A stretch of 60,774 nucleotides of DNA, taken from NCBI GenBank assembly GCA_902519215.1, contig CABYIX010000006.1, positions 1 through 60,774 of the forward strand. Reading direction: 5' to 3'. The notes under the pieces were generated by a model. The model saw only the letters and a list, made by a program, of their open reading frames with translations. It was not told where the DNA came from and did no database searches. The number at the start of each line of letters is the position of its first letter. Positions within the stretch are counted from its first letter, which is position 1. The translations under genes were made by a program, and so were the position numbers. Positions 1 to 8,447 of this stretch are shown here, piece by piece. The stretch is from an uncultured Candidatus Actinomarina sp. (GTDB lineage: Bacteria > Actinomycetota > Acidimicrobiia > Actinomarinales > Actinomarinaceae).

Positions 1-565
1 AAGCACCATCAACCTTTGCTGCCTCATCAAGAGAAGGAGAGATTGTGTCCATGAAGCCCTTAATTAACCATGAGTTAAAACCAATAGATCCGCCAAGATA
101 AACAAGTATCAATCCAAAATGAGTTCCTAGGCCCATTATTGGTATTACATCACTTATCTGAAAAAATAATAAGTAAATAGCCACAAATGCTAAAAACGAT
201 GGAAACATTTGAACAATAACTAACGTCAACAAGCTTGCCCTGCGTCCTTTAAACTGAAGTCGTGAAAAAGCGTAAGCAGCTAATGTTCCAAGAAAAACAT
301 TAAAAAATGCTGCAATAATAGAAATTTTATAAGTATTGTAAAGCCAGTCAGAATAAGGTACTAGTGGATTTCCAGACAGTAACTTATAGTGTTTGAGTGT
401 TAAAGAATCTGGTATGAGTTTTGAATTTGTAAGGTTTGCAAAATCAGCAAATGAATTGGTTAATACATACAATATTGGGTAAATAGCAAATATAACAAAA
501 ATTAACGCAACTATGTGTCTCCACCCGAACTCTTTAAACCAGATATTAAATCTAAATGTTCCCAT
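1..565 (-). CDS. malG: Maltose/maltodextrin ABC transporter permease MalG (3' end outside window)
   Basis: Inner-membrane permease of a binding-protein-dependent sugar importer; with MalF it would form the channel for malto-oligosaccharides delivered by MalE. The visible part (about 188 codons, read leftwards from an ATG at 565) has an N-terminal membrane segment, a periplasmic loop and further membrane segments. It ends near the start of the EAA loop (residues DEAAKVDGA at the window edge), which contacts the ATPase. The ATG overlaps the last 14 bases of malF, so the two are translationally coupled. The gene is cut by the left window boundary and is not truncated biologically as far as can be seen. 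The substrate is inferred from the adjacent glucan enzymes. Confidence 0.9.
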   Translation of the reverse strand, partial: MGTFRFNIWFKEFGWRHIVALIFVIFAIYPILYVLTNSFADFANLTNSKLIPDSLTLKHYKLLSGNPLVPYSDWLYNTYKISIIAAFFNVFLGTLAAYAFSRLQFKGRRASLLTLVIVQMFPSFLAFVAIYLLFFQISDVIPIMGLGTHFGLILVYLGGSIGFNSWLIKGFMDTISPSLDEAAKVDGA

Positions 566-2138
566 AAATTCTCTCTAATCGTTTAGTGTATCTGAAAGAT
601 ACTGCAGAAATTAAAAGAACGAGTGCAAAAATAATAATAGATACAGTAGATGCTAGACCAAATAAATTACCTCTACCTCCTGATATTGCGAGCTTGTAAG
701 AAAAAGAAATTAAGATATCTGTCCAGCCAACTGCCACTTCGCTACCAATTACAGGAGGTCCTCCACCAGAAAGTAAAAATATTAAAGTGAAATTATTAAA
801 ATTAAATGCAAATGAACCAATTAAAAGTGGAGAAATTGAAACCATAAGTAAAGGAAATGTTATCCTCCAAAACGTTTGTAAGCTACTTGCTCCATCAACT
901 TTAGCTGCTTCAATTAAATTTTTAGGAATTGATTGTAAGGCACCAGTTGTAATTAAAAACATATATGGAAAACCAAGCCAAGTATTAACTAATAAAACTG
1001 CTGACCTTGCACTTTCCTTAGTTTTTAACCACTGTATGGGTTCAATTTCTAAAATTTCATATATTGGAGATAGCCAAGTATTTATAACACCATAATCAGG
1101 ATTTAATAAGCCTTTCCATACAAGAACGGAAACAAATGCTGGAATCGCATAAGGCAATATAAATATAGCTCGATATATTCTCTGAAATTTTAAATTTTCC
1201 TTATTTAAAACTAAGCTTAGGAAAAGCCCAACTGAAAATGCAAGAAGGACTGTTACAAAAGCAAACTGAAAAGTCCATTTAGTAACCAGACTTAAAGGTC
1301 CCCTAATTCGTTGATTTGAAAATAATTTTTGGTAATTATCAAATCCAACAAATACACGCCAACCAGGATCAATTTCTTTTCCATTACATACAAAATTATC
1401 AATTTCCGCTAAACAAGTTGTATTCGTTGAATTATTAGTTATTGAATCTGTAGATTCATCAAATGTGTAAAGTTGTGATGTTGAAGATAATAAACCAGTT
1501 GATGCACCAAAAACAGAAATCTTAAATAATTGAGCTCTTGTATTCTTATCAATAACTAATGAAAGTTCCTGGAGTGTTGTTGAGTTTGCAATCTGATCTT
1601 TACCAGTAAGCAAATTGAATCCATCTGGAGGGAAAATTTCTCCATTTTGCTTAAAAGAAGGTTCATGTTGGGCAAAATTACTATCGGGTATATTTTCATT
1701 AGTAACGGCCTTGCCAAATAATATATTCTGTTCATCTATATCTGCTAAGTAATAAAATTCAAAAGACTCGTCTTGGAATACATATAAATCAAATTCTATA
1801 CCTTGCTGATCTTCAGGAGTAAATGACCTGCTTTCCAATATATTTACAGCTTGGGATTTAGTTAATATATGTCCTGTTGACCAATTTGTAAATGAAACAA
1901 AAGTATTGTAAACAGCCGGAAAAACTACAAATGAAATTAAAAAAATCATACCTGGAAGAATCCATTTCATAGGAAGAAATCGATCAGAAAAATACACAAT
2001 ATTAACTAACAGACCAATAATTAAAATTAATGAAAGTAAAAACCAAGATTCAAATGTGATAGTCAACGGAACAGCGTAAACAATAAAGGAATTGAATACA
2101 GCTAAAAAGAGATAGCGAAGAACTGTTGATTTTTTCAT
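552..2138 (-). CDS. malF: Maltose/maltodextrin ABC transporter permease MalF
   Basis: Second permease subunit of the malto-oligosaccharide importer. At about 528 aa it is close to E. coli MalF (514). It has three N-terminal membrane segments, then a large periplasmic domain (roughly residues 80-280, MalF P2-like), then the conserved transport core with an EAA loop (EAAKVDGASSLQTFW) near residue 415. The open frame begins with GTG at 2153, but the ATG at 2138 (MKKSTVLRYL) is the better start because the GTG adjoins the T-run of a hairpin. No Shine-Dalgarno sequence is visible. A TATATT hexamer (2144-2149) lies 5 bp upstream of the ATG, which could give a leaderless transcript. It lies downstream of malE and overlaps malG. 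Confidence 0.92.
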   Translation of the reverse strand: MKKSTVLRYLFLAVFNSFIVYAVPLTITFESWFLLSLILIIGLLVNIVYFSDRFLPMKWILPGMIFLISFVVFPAVYNTFVSFTNWSTGHILTKSQAVNILESRSFTPEDQQGIEFDLYVFQDESFEFYYLADIDEQNILFGKAVTNENIPDSNFAQHEPSFKQNGEIFPPDGFNLLTGKDQIANSTTLQELSLVIDKNTRAQLFKISVFGASTGLLSSTSQLYTFDESTDSITNNSTNTTCLAEIDNFVCNGKEIDPGWRVFVGFDNYQKLFSNQRIRGPLSLVTKWTFQFAFVTVLLAFSVGLFLSLVLNKENLKFQRIYRAIFILPYAIPAFVSVLVWKGLLNPDYGVINTWLSPIYEILEIEPIQWLKTKESARSAVLLVNTWLGFPYMFLITTGALQSIPKNLIEAAKVDGASSLQTFWRITFPLLMVSISPLLIGSFAFNFNNFTLIFLLSGGGPPVIGSEVAVGWTDILISFSYKLAISGGRGNLFGLASTVSIIIFALVLLISAVSFRYTKRLERIYGNI

Positions 2139-2154
2139 ACTTAAATATATCACT

Positions 2155-2185
2155 AAAAAAATTGGGGCTCAATCTGAGCCCCAAT
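2155..2185 (-). terminator. Intrinsic terminator/attenuator between malE and malF
   Basis: A perfect 11-bp GC-containing stem with a 3-nt loop (2161-2185) is followed, on the minus strand, by six T residues (2155-2160). It starts 21 bp after the malE stop and ends 17 bp before the preferred malF ATG. It has all parts of a Rho-independent terminator, so it probably lowers expression of malFG relative to malE and protects the malE mRNA 3' end. E. coli uses repeats at the same place for the same purpose. Confidence 0.85.
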
Positions 2186-2206
2186 TTAGATAAGATTAAT
2201 TAAAAA

Positions 2207-3511
2207 TTAACCCCCAGCAATAGCAGTTCTAATTTGCTCAGCTGCTAATTTCATAGCATCTGTAGCAGAATTAACTGTAACGCCTGTTTCTTCATTAGTT
2301 CCATAAGCTTGGTCTCTAATGATTAACAAAGCATCACCAAATGGTCCCCATACACTTCCCATTTCTGGAATATTTGGCATAGGAATACCGTTTGATGCAC
2401 TGGCTGCGAATGCTGCTGCAATTGGATCAGCTGCTTCGACTATTGCAAATAATGATTTAGTTGCAGGCAATCTAGGATCGGAATTATACATTGCTTCTTG
2501 TACTTCAACAGTAGCGAAGAAATCTAATATAAAACTTTCTGCTAATAGTTTCTTATCACTAAAAGAAGAAACCATAGCACCTCTTACTCCAACGAATGGA
2601 GTTGCAGGACTATCACTAAATGAAGGAATTAATCCAACATTGTAATTTACTGCACTTGCATCATTTCTTGCCCATGGACCAGTCATCCAGAAAAGTGATC
2701 TACCTTCTTGGAATGCTGACATAGATGCACCGTAATCGGTTGATGCAACAACACCATCTTTGACTAATGTGTCAAGATACTCTGCAGATGCTAAAGCACC
2801 TTCATTATCTAGTCCAACGTCATTAGGATCAAAACCGCCTTGGACTTTAAAAACATATCCCCCTGCTGATGCTACGAATGGATGGTTATGGTAAGCATCT
2901 GCTCCTCCACCACCACCTGGTGCACCTACACAAAGCTCTGTACCAGCAGCATCACATGCAGCTTTTACATCGTCCCATGTAGTTGGAACTCCATCAGTTA
3001 GATCGGCATTGTAGTACATAGCAATTGCTTCAGTAGCATACGGAAATCCGTAGGACATACCGTCATAGCTAAATGCATTAATTCCAACTTCAAATAAGTC
3101 AGAAGCTACACTTGCTAAATTAATTGGCTGTAGAACGCCATTTGCTGCTAATTCTCCAACCCAGTCATGAGCACCTAAGAATACATCTGGTCCTTCTCCT
3201 GCTGGTCCAGCAGTTTGGACATCAGTTCTTATTGCTCCAAAATCGTAAACAACAACTTCAACATCAACACCAGCTGCTGCTTCATAAGCTCCAACAAGTG
3301 GGTCTAAAGCCGTTGCGACTTTTTCTTCAGCCCACACAACAATTACTTCTGGTGGCGGAGCCGTGGTTGCAGGAGCAGCTAATGTTTCCTTTGGAGCTTC
3401 AGTAACTTCAGGTGTTTCTGCTACTTCTTCAGCAGTATCACCTCCACAAGCTACAGCTACCATAGAAAGCATTAATAAAATCACTATGAAACGTGATTTA
3501 TTATTTTTCAT
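2207..3511 (-). CDS. malE: Maltodextrin-binding lipoprotein MalE
   Basis: Extracytoplasmic solute-binding protein (SBP family 1) that captures malto-oligosaccharides for MalFG. The ATG at 3511 is chosen over the in-frame one at 3541 because GGAGAG lies 6 nt upstream and because it places a proper signal peptide first (MKNNKSRFIVILLMLSMVAVAC). The Cys at about residue 22 would be lipidated, though the residue at -3 is Ala rather than the usual Leu. A Pro/Thr/Ala/Glu-rich linker follows to about residue 58, then the binding domain. Mature motifs such as MSYGFPYATEAIAMYYN and WMTGPWARND are typical of MalE-type proteins. It is the first gene of the malEFG series. Substrate is inferred from neighbours. 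Confidence 0.93.
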   Translation of the reverse strand: MKNNKSRFIVILLMLSMVAVACGGDTAEEVAETPEVTEAPKETLAAPATTAPPPEVIVVWAEEKVATALDPLVGAYEAAAGVDVEVVVYDFGAIRTDVQTAGPAGEGPDVFLGAHDWVGELAANGVLQPINLASVASDLFEVGINAFSYDGMSYGFPYATEAIAMYYNADLTDGVPTTWDDVKAACDAAGTELCVGAPGGGGGADAYHNHPFVASAGGYVFKVQGGFDPNDVGLDNEGALASAEYLDTLVKDGVVASTDYGASMSAFQEGRSLFWMTGPWARNDASAVNYNVGLIPSFSDSPATPFVGVRGAMVSSFSDKKLLAESFILDFFATVEVQEAMYNSDPRLPATKSLFAIVEAADPIAAAFAASASNGIPMPNIPEMGSVWGPFGDALLIIRDQAYGTNEETGVTVNSATDAMKLAAEQIRTAIAGG

Positions 3512-3524
3512 ATACTCTCCTTTT

Positions 3525-3540
3525 TGTATATATGTATACA
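3525..3540. promoter_or_regulatory. Dyad upstream of malE
   Basis: TGTATA-TATG-TATACA is an inverted repeat with 6-bp arms, 14 bp upstream of the malE ATG and just above its ribosome-binding site. On the minus strand it contains possible -10 hexamers (TATACA). The right edge (3540-3545) reads ACTCTA, the same half-site that forms the dyad upstream of malQ. It could be an operator or simply an AT-rich promoter element; no regulator gene is in the window to match it. Confidence 0.35.
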
Positions 3541-3638
3541 CTCTATTAAGAATGTCACTAGCAATCTAACTTACAATTAGAATTATCTCTAACTAAAATA
3601 AAAAAACTTTGCACATATTCACAAGGAACTTTAAGAAT

Positions 3639-5570
3639 TTATTGTTCGTGAATAATTAGACCAATTTCACTGTTTTTATTTGTAATTTTTAGTAAACCTT
3701 CATCGAGTTTTGCTTCACACTCACCAAATATAATATTTGCACTATGTGCATTGGAAATTACATTTATATCTTTATCTGACTTATCCCTATTTACTATACA
3801 AAGTAAGGATTCATCTTTTAGGATTCTTCGAAATGCTACTATATCTTCATCATATTGAACCAATTCAAATCTTCCATATTTGAATATAGAATTTGAGTTT
3901 TTAATATTCATTAATTCTTGTGTATATTTTAAAATTTTTGTATTCCACATATCATTATTTTCCCAAGGAAATGTTGCTCTGTTAAATGGATCATCAGCAC
4001 CCCCTAAGCCAATTTCATCACCATAATATATGCCTGCAATACCTGGAAAAGTTGCTTGAAGAAATAGAGCACCAAGAACTCCTTCTTCATTGTTGCCACA
4101 TCTATTTAAAAATCGCTTTACATCGTGAGAACTTAAAAGGTTCTGGCAAGACGACAGTGCTTCAAACGAATACATTGAATACAAGTACGCTAAAGAATCT
4201 GAGAACTCTTTTGTATTAATCCTTTTGGTTGCGAAAAAATCAGTCATAGTTTCTCTGAAAGAATAATTCATAGTTCCATCAAATCTATCGCCTTGCAGCC
4301 ACTGGGAAGTATCTCCAAATATTTCAGAAATTAATAGAACATCCTTTTTAGAACTTTGAGCTATTTCTCTAAAGTCTTTCCAAAATGAAAAATCTAATTC
4401 TTTTGCTACATCCATTCTCCACCCATCAATATCAAAGTTTTCAATCCAGTATTTTGTAACATCTAGAGCCCATTTTCTTGCTTCTTGATTTTCAAAATTT
4501 ACTTTAGGCATATCAGGAACTCCCCACCAGGCTTTAAATGATGGTTCTACAATAGGTCCATCATCTTCTCTAATTTCAACTGGAACTTTAGTTTCTTTAA
4601 AAGTTTTATCTAAATATCTTTTGTATTCTTCTTCATTTCCATCCCAACCAACTTTATAAGTATTTGAATAAAGGTGTGGTCTATGAATAAAACGGACGGG
4701 GTAATCAAAAACTGTAAACCAGTCTTTATATTTGGATTTTTCACCGTTTTCTACAATATCTTGAAATGCAAAATGTCTAGGATGAACATGATTTAATGAA
4801 CAATCTAAAACAACTTTAATATTTCTATTATGACATTCATCTATTAACTTCTTTAATGCATCATCTCCTCCAAGAACAGGATCTACTTTAAAGTGATCCC
4901 AAGCATCATATTTATGAGTACTTGATGAAAGAAATATTGGATTTAAATAAATAATATTTACCCCAAGTGATTCAATATGGCTTAAATTATTTATTACACC
5001 ATAAAGATCACCACCTTGGAAATCTAATCGGGTTGGAGGTAATCCCCATTCAACAGTTCCCTCTGGATTAAGTGAATTATCAGAATTTGAAAACCTGTCT
5101 GGGAATATTTGATACATAACACCTCCATAAACCCAATCAGGAATTGTATGCCTAGGGAATGTTTTTGAGTTATAAATCCATTTTTCAGAGGGTGATATAA
5201 AATTCGCAACACCGCTGGATCCAACATAAATATTTAAATCATCTTCAGTAGTAGCTGCAAAGCTAAATTTAGCTATATCAGAGCGAAATTCAATCTGAGT
5301 ACCCCAGAATATAAATCTTTCTGTTTTAGCATAGTTTCGAAGCTCAATTGGCCTAAAGTCTTCATCTTCTAACAAAACCCATAATTTTTTAATATTTGTT
5401 TGAGAGTGAACCCTAATTCTTCCAGTGCCATCTTGGGATATTGAAAAGTATTTCTTATCATTAAAATCAAATCTAAAGTCATAATGACCTAAATGAACAT
5501 CACCTTCAAAGAAATCTATCTTTTGCTTTTCGCCTTCATCTATAAATTCTGGAGCGTGTTTTTCTACCAT
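3639..5570 (-). CDS. GH13 alpha-amylase family hydrolase (neopullulanase/cyclomaltodextrinase type), cytoplasmic
   Basis: Hydrolyses imported malto-oligosaccharides. About 643 aa from the ATG at 5570; the open frame extends to 5666, but that would overlap malQ and lacks homologous sequence. Residues 1-140 look like the CBM34-type N-terminal domain of neopullulanases. The barrel begins at GGVMYQIFPDRFSN. The four GH13 regions are present: VVLDCSLNHVH, GWRMDVAKELD (nucleophile Asp near 387), LISEIFGD (acid/base Glu near 416) and LLSSHDVKRF (transition-state Asp near 483). There is no signal peptide, so it works inside the cell after MalEFG uptake. It is divergent from malQ with 53 bp between starts. 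Exact specificity within the GH13_20-like group cannot be set by eye. Confidence 0.9.
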   Translation of the reverse strand: MVEKHAPEFIDEGEKQKIDFFEGDVHLGHYDFRFDFNDKKYFSISQDGTGRIRVHSQTNIKKLWVLLEDEDFRPIELRNYAKTERFIFWGTQIEFRSDIAKFSFAATTEDDLNIYVGSSGVANFISPSEKWIYNSKTFPRHTIPDWVYGGVMYQIFPDRFSNSDNSLNPEGTVEWGLPPTRLDFQGGDLYGVINNLSHIESLGVNIIYLNPIFLSSSTHKYDAWDHFKVDPVLGGDDALKKLIDECHNRNIKVVLDCSLNHVHPRHFAFQDIVENGEKSKYKDWFTVFDYPVRFIHRPHLYSNTYKVGWDGNEEEYKRYLDKTFKETKVPVEIREDDGPIVEPSFKAWWGVPDMPKVNFENQEARKWALDVTKYWIENFDIDGWRMDVAKELDFSFWKDFREIAQSSKKDVLLISEIFGDTSQWLQGDRFDGTMNYSFRETMTDFFATKRINTKEFSDSLAYLYSMYSFEALSSCQNLLSSHDVKRFLNRCGNNEEGVLGALFLQATFPGIAGIYYGDEIGLGGADDPFNRATFPWENNDMWNTKILKYTQELMNIKNSNSIFKYGRFELVQYDEDIVAFRRILKDESLLCIVNRDKSDKDINVISNAHSANIIFGECEAKLDEGLLKITNKNSEIGLIIHEQ

Positions 5571-5604
5571 AAGAGTTAAATTTACCTCAAAAATATTATT
5601 ATAT

Positions 5605-5620
5605 ACTCTATATTTAGAGT
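5605..5620. promoter_or_regulatory. Dyad in the divergent GH13/malQ promoter
   Basis: ACTCTA-TATT-TAGAGT, 6-bp arms and 4-bp centre, lies 3 bp before the malQ ATG in the 53-bp shared promoter. A possible malQ -10 (TATATT, 5609-5614) lies inside it, so a bound protein would block malQ directly. The half-site ACTCTA recurs upstream of malE (3540-3545). This suggests, but does not prove, a shared sugar-responsive operator. Confidence 0.4.
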
Positions 5621-5623
5621 GGT

Positions 5624-7111
5624 ATGGAAATAAAACGAAGTAGTGGATTAATTTTTCACCCCACATCGTTACCTAGTAATTTCGGTATTGGTGATTTGGG
5701 AGAGTCTAGCTACGAATTCATAGACTTATTATCAAACTCAGGAACTAAAGTTTGGCAAGTACTTCCGTTAGGCATAACAGATAATGTTGAGTATTCCCCT
5801 TATTCAAGCAAATCCTCTCTGCTTGGAAATCCTTATATTGTCTCATTAGAAAACCTTGAAAATGATATTTTGCAAATGGAAGATATAGAAGTATTTAAAG
5901 AACTACCAAGAAATTATGTTGACTATGCAAATGTTTATAAACTTAAAAATAATTTATTTGAAAAATTAGCTAAGAAAGTAAATATAAATGAAAAATCTTA
6001 TGAAAATTTTCTTGAAAATGAGGATATAAGAAAACATATTACATTCATAACTATAAGTGAAGCTCAGAAGGAGGATTGGAATTATTGGGAAAAGGAGTAT
6101 GGAGATTATTCAGATAATCTTTTTGAGTTAGTTGTTGAAAAATATCCAGAAATTATTAGTAAACATGTATTCCTACAATATGAATTTAATAACCAGTGGC
6201 AGTCGTTAAAAAAATATGCAAATAAGAAGAACATATCTGTTCTAGGTGATATTCCAATATATGTTAATCACAACTCAGCAGATGTATGGCTAAACAAATC
6301 TCTTTTTGATTTAGATGAAAACAATAAAATGGGCTTTGTTTCAGGAGCAGTGCCAGATGATTTTACTGAAGAAGGGCAAGTTTGGAATACAGCACTTTAT
6401 GATTGGGATCAACATCTAAAAGAAAATTACGAGTATTGGGTTAGTAAATTAAATGCTAATTTAGATAAATATGATTTATTAAGGATTGACCACTTTATTG
6501 GATTCTTTAAATTTTGGGCGATACCAAATGGAGATACAGCACTAAATGGACATTGGAGATTAGGTCCATGGGATACATTTTTTAAATCAATAAATAGCGA
6601 AGTTGATTTCTCAAAATTATTGGCAGAAGATTTAGGTGTTGAACTGGAAGAAACAGATCGAATTCTAAATGATTACAATATTCCCGGCATGAAAGTTCTG
6701 CAACAAAGAATCCCACATAATGATGGGCATAATGAAGAACATCCAAAAGATTGGAAAGAAAATGTAGTAGCTTATACGGGAACTCATGACAGTCCGACAG
6801 TTAAACAATGGTTAAGTGAATCAGAAGAACAGCAAATAAAGTTCTATAACAGTTATTTGAATAACCTGAATATATCTAATGAATCTGATGTTTGGAATTT
6901 TATTGAGCTTACATGGAGAACGCCAAGCATCCTAGCTATGACAAATGTTCAAGATATTTTAGAACTTGGTATAGAGGCGAGATTTAATTTACCCGGTACG
7001 CAAAAAGATAATTGGAAGTGGAGAGTTGATAACTTAGATACTTTACAAGAAGGTTTGAATAAGTTAAAAAAACTAAATGAAGATACTTCTAGGCTTAATA
7101 CTCTGACTTAA
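5624..7111 (+). CDS. malQ: 4-alpha-glucanotransferase (amylomaltase, GH77)
   Basis: Transfers glucan chains between malto-oligosaccharides and releases glucose; completes the maltodextrin pathway with the GH13 enzyme. At 495 aa it matches the normal GH77 length. The N-terminus has the family signature SGLIFHPTSLPSNFGIGDLG, and SPYSSKSSLLGNPYIVSLE follows. Catalytic residues are visible: nucleophile Asp in LLRIDHF (about 289), acid/base Glu in LLAEDLGV (about 335) and Asp in TGTHDSPT (about 389). The start has no clear Shine-Dalgarno sequence, and a TATATT hexamer 9 bp upstream suggests a very short leader. The 3' end overlaps the convergent cytochrome gene by 17 bp. Confidence 0.95.
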   Translation: MEIKRSSGLIFHPTSLPSNFGIGDLGESSYEFIDLLSNSGTKVWQVLPLGITDNVEYSPYSSKSSLLGNPYIVSLENLENDILQMEDIEVFKELPRNYVDYANVYKLKNNLFEKLAKKVNINEKSYENFLENEDIRKHITFITISEAQKEDWNYWEKEYGDYSDNLFELVVEKYPEIISKHVFLQYEFNNQWQSLKKYANKKNISVLGDIPIYVNHNSADVWLNKSLFDLDENNKMGFVSGAVPDDFTEEGQVWNTALYDWDQHLKENYEYWVSKLNANLDKYDLLRIDHFIGFFKFWAIPNGDTALNGHWRLGPWDTFFKSINSEVDFSKLLAEDLGVELEETDRILNDYNIPGMKVLQQRIPHNDGHNEEHPKDWKENVVAYTGTHDSPTVKQWLSESEEQQIKFYNSYLNNLNISNESDVWNFIELTWRTPSILAMTNVQDILELGIEARFNLPGTQKDNWKWRVDNLDTLQEGLNKLKKLNEDTSRLNTLT

Positions 7112-7403
7112 TATATTCTATAACTAATTCGACCTCTTTGTCAGTTAATCGCTGTGCTGGCATTGACCCTTTACCTTTTGTTATAGTTTGAATCCAATAA
7201 GAATCGGGCATTGAGGCTGATGGACTTTTTGCATCAAGAGCTGGGCCTACTCTTCCCTCAAGGTTTGAACCGTGACAAGCTGAACACCTTGCTTCGTATA
7301 CTTCCTTACCTGTAGAAAGTTCCTTTGAAGGTTCTGCAGAACATGCACTTACTAATAAACAAATAGCTATTAGTGCAAATTTATTAAAATTATTCTTCTT
7401 CAA
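7095..7403 (-). CDS. Small c-type cytochrome lipoprotein
   Basis: Single-haem electron carrier on the outer face of the membrane. The 102-aa product has a lipoprotein signal (LIAICLLVSAC, Cys near residue 21), one haem site CSACH near residue 43, and a distal Met ligand candidate in GSMPAQRLTDKEVELVIEYI, the usual class I cytochrome c ending. It begins with TTG at 7403, inside the last codons of tatA (14-base overlap), without a separate ribosome-binding site, so its translation is probably coupled to tatA. The partner oxidase or reductase is not in the window. Confidence 0.85.
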   Translation of the reverse strand: MKKNNFNKFALIAICLLVSACSAEPSKELSTGKEVYEARCSACHGSNLEGRVGPALDAKSPSASMPDSYWIQTITKGKGSMPAQRLTDKEVELVIEYIKSEY

Positions 7404-7527
7404 GTGCAGATTTGAATTCTTTTGTAGATTTACCTAATGATTTCGCTAATCCTGGAAGTCTCTTTGCACCAAACAACAATAATAAAATTGTTAAAATTAT
7501 TAATAACTCTGGTAATCCTAATCTCAT
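7390..7527 (-). CDS. tatA: Sec-independent translocase subunit TatA, very short
   Basis: Pore-forming subunit of the twin-arginine export system. The 45-aa product reads MRLGLPELLIILTILLLLFG, then AKRLPGLAKSLGKSTKEFKS and ALEEE. That is one membrane segment, the FG hinge and the amphipathic helix with the conserved LP. The usual acidic/charged tail is almost absent, since family members are normally 60-90 aa. The stop codon lies inside the cytochrome reading frame. TatC is not in the window. Assignment rests on the FGxxxLP signature and the topology. Confidence 0.85.
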   Translation of the reverse strand: MRLGLPELLIILTILLLLFGAKRLPGLAKSLGKSTKEFKSALEEE

Positions 7528-7544
7528 AATTCTATTTTAATGGC

Positions 7545-8447
7545 CTAATATTCTTTACCTATTCCTATAAATTTCTTTTCTATAAACCAAATCGACAAAA
7601 TTCCAACAATTGCAAAAGTTATAAAATAAATAGTTTCTAATGTTTCAAAAGTATTAGGTAAAACTGGATTTGTGTATAAAGGCTCATTATTTTGATTGAA
7701 TTCAATAATTTCATAAAATGGCCATATTTTTATTAAAGATCCAAAAAGAAATCCTACTAAGGTGCTGACCACATTGTCATAATAATTTTTGAAAAGATAA
7801 GATAATAACCTACTAAATGTAACTAAACCAGTAACACAGCCAGCGAGAAAAATTGTAAGTACATTTACTTCGAAAGAATTTAATGAACTCAATATAAATT
7901 CATACTTAGAAAGAAAAACAAGTATGAAGGATCCACTTATTCCTGGAAGAATCATAGCTGATATTGCAATTGCACCTGAGAGGAATATAAAAATATTGGT
8001 ATTTGGTGTAGATGATGGAGCAACTAAGGAGATGTATCCTGACAAACCTAAACCTAAAGAAAGTAACAAATACGACACGGGAGTTAATTTGCTTATACTC
8101 TTAAAAATAATAAATGCTGAACAGATTATTAATCCAAAGAAGAATCCCCAAATTTTAAAGTGATGATTATCTAATAGAAAAGCAATAAATCTTGAGAGTA
8201 TGAGGATAGATACAATCATACCCATCAATAAGGTAGATAAAAAATTACCATTTATTAGGTACCAGAAATTTTTAAATTGAAATTTAAATAATAACTTAAG
8301 TGAATCTAAATTAACAGATTTTATTGAATCAATTAACTCCTTGTAAATACCAGTGATAAAAGCAAGCGTTCCCCCTGAAACACCAGGGATGATTTCAGCA
8401 ACACCCATTAACATTCCTTTAAAGAATAAAGACTTGTTAAATTTCAT
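7545..8447 (-). CDS. popT: DUF368 / PopT-type polyprenyl-phosphate transporter
   Basis: Polytopic membrane protein of 300 aa with the DUF368 signature near the N-terminus (GMLMGVAEIIPGVSGGTLAF) and a second related repeat near residue 163 (SAMILPGISGSFILVFLSKY). Members of this family have been reported to recycle undecaprenyl phosphate across the membrane for cell-wall synthesis; that role here is by family only. The start codon shares one base with the stop of the antiporter gene (TAATG), so the genes are cotranscribed. About eight membrane segments are visible. Confidence 0.82.
   Translation of the reverse strand: MKFNKSLFFKGMLMGVAEIIPGVSGGTLAFITGIYKELIDSIKSVNLDSLKLLFKFQFKNFWYLINGNFLSTLLMGMIVSILILSRFIAFLLDNHHFKIWGFFFGLIICSAFIIFKSISKLTPVSYLLLSLGLGLSGYISLVAPSSTPNTNIFIFLSGAIAISAMILPGISGSFILVFLSKYEFILSSLNSFEVNVLTIFLAGCVTGLVTFSRLLSYLFKNYYDNVVSTLVGFLFGSLIKIWPFYEIIEFNQNNEPLYTNPVLPNTFETLETIYFITFAIVGILSIWFIEKKFIGIGKEY

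Noticed and set aside
3124-3405. His/Leu/Gln-rich plus-strand open frame opposite malE
   Set aside because: It is an antisense shadow of malE with a low-complexity translation caused by the Ala/Pro/Thr-rich linker codons.
5571-5666. Longer GH13 protein starting at 5666
   Set aside because: It would overlap malQ and the shared promoter dyad; the extra 32 residues have no domain features.
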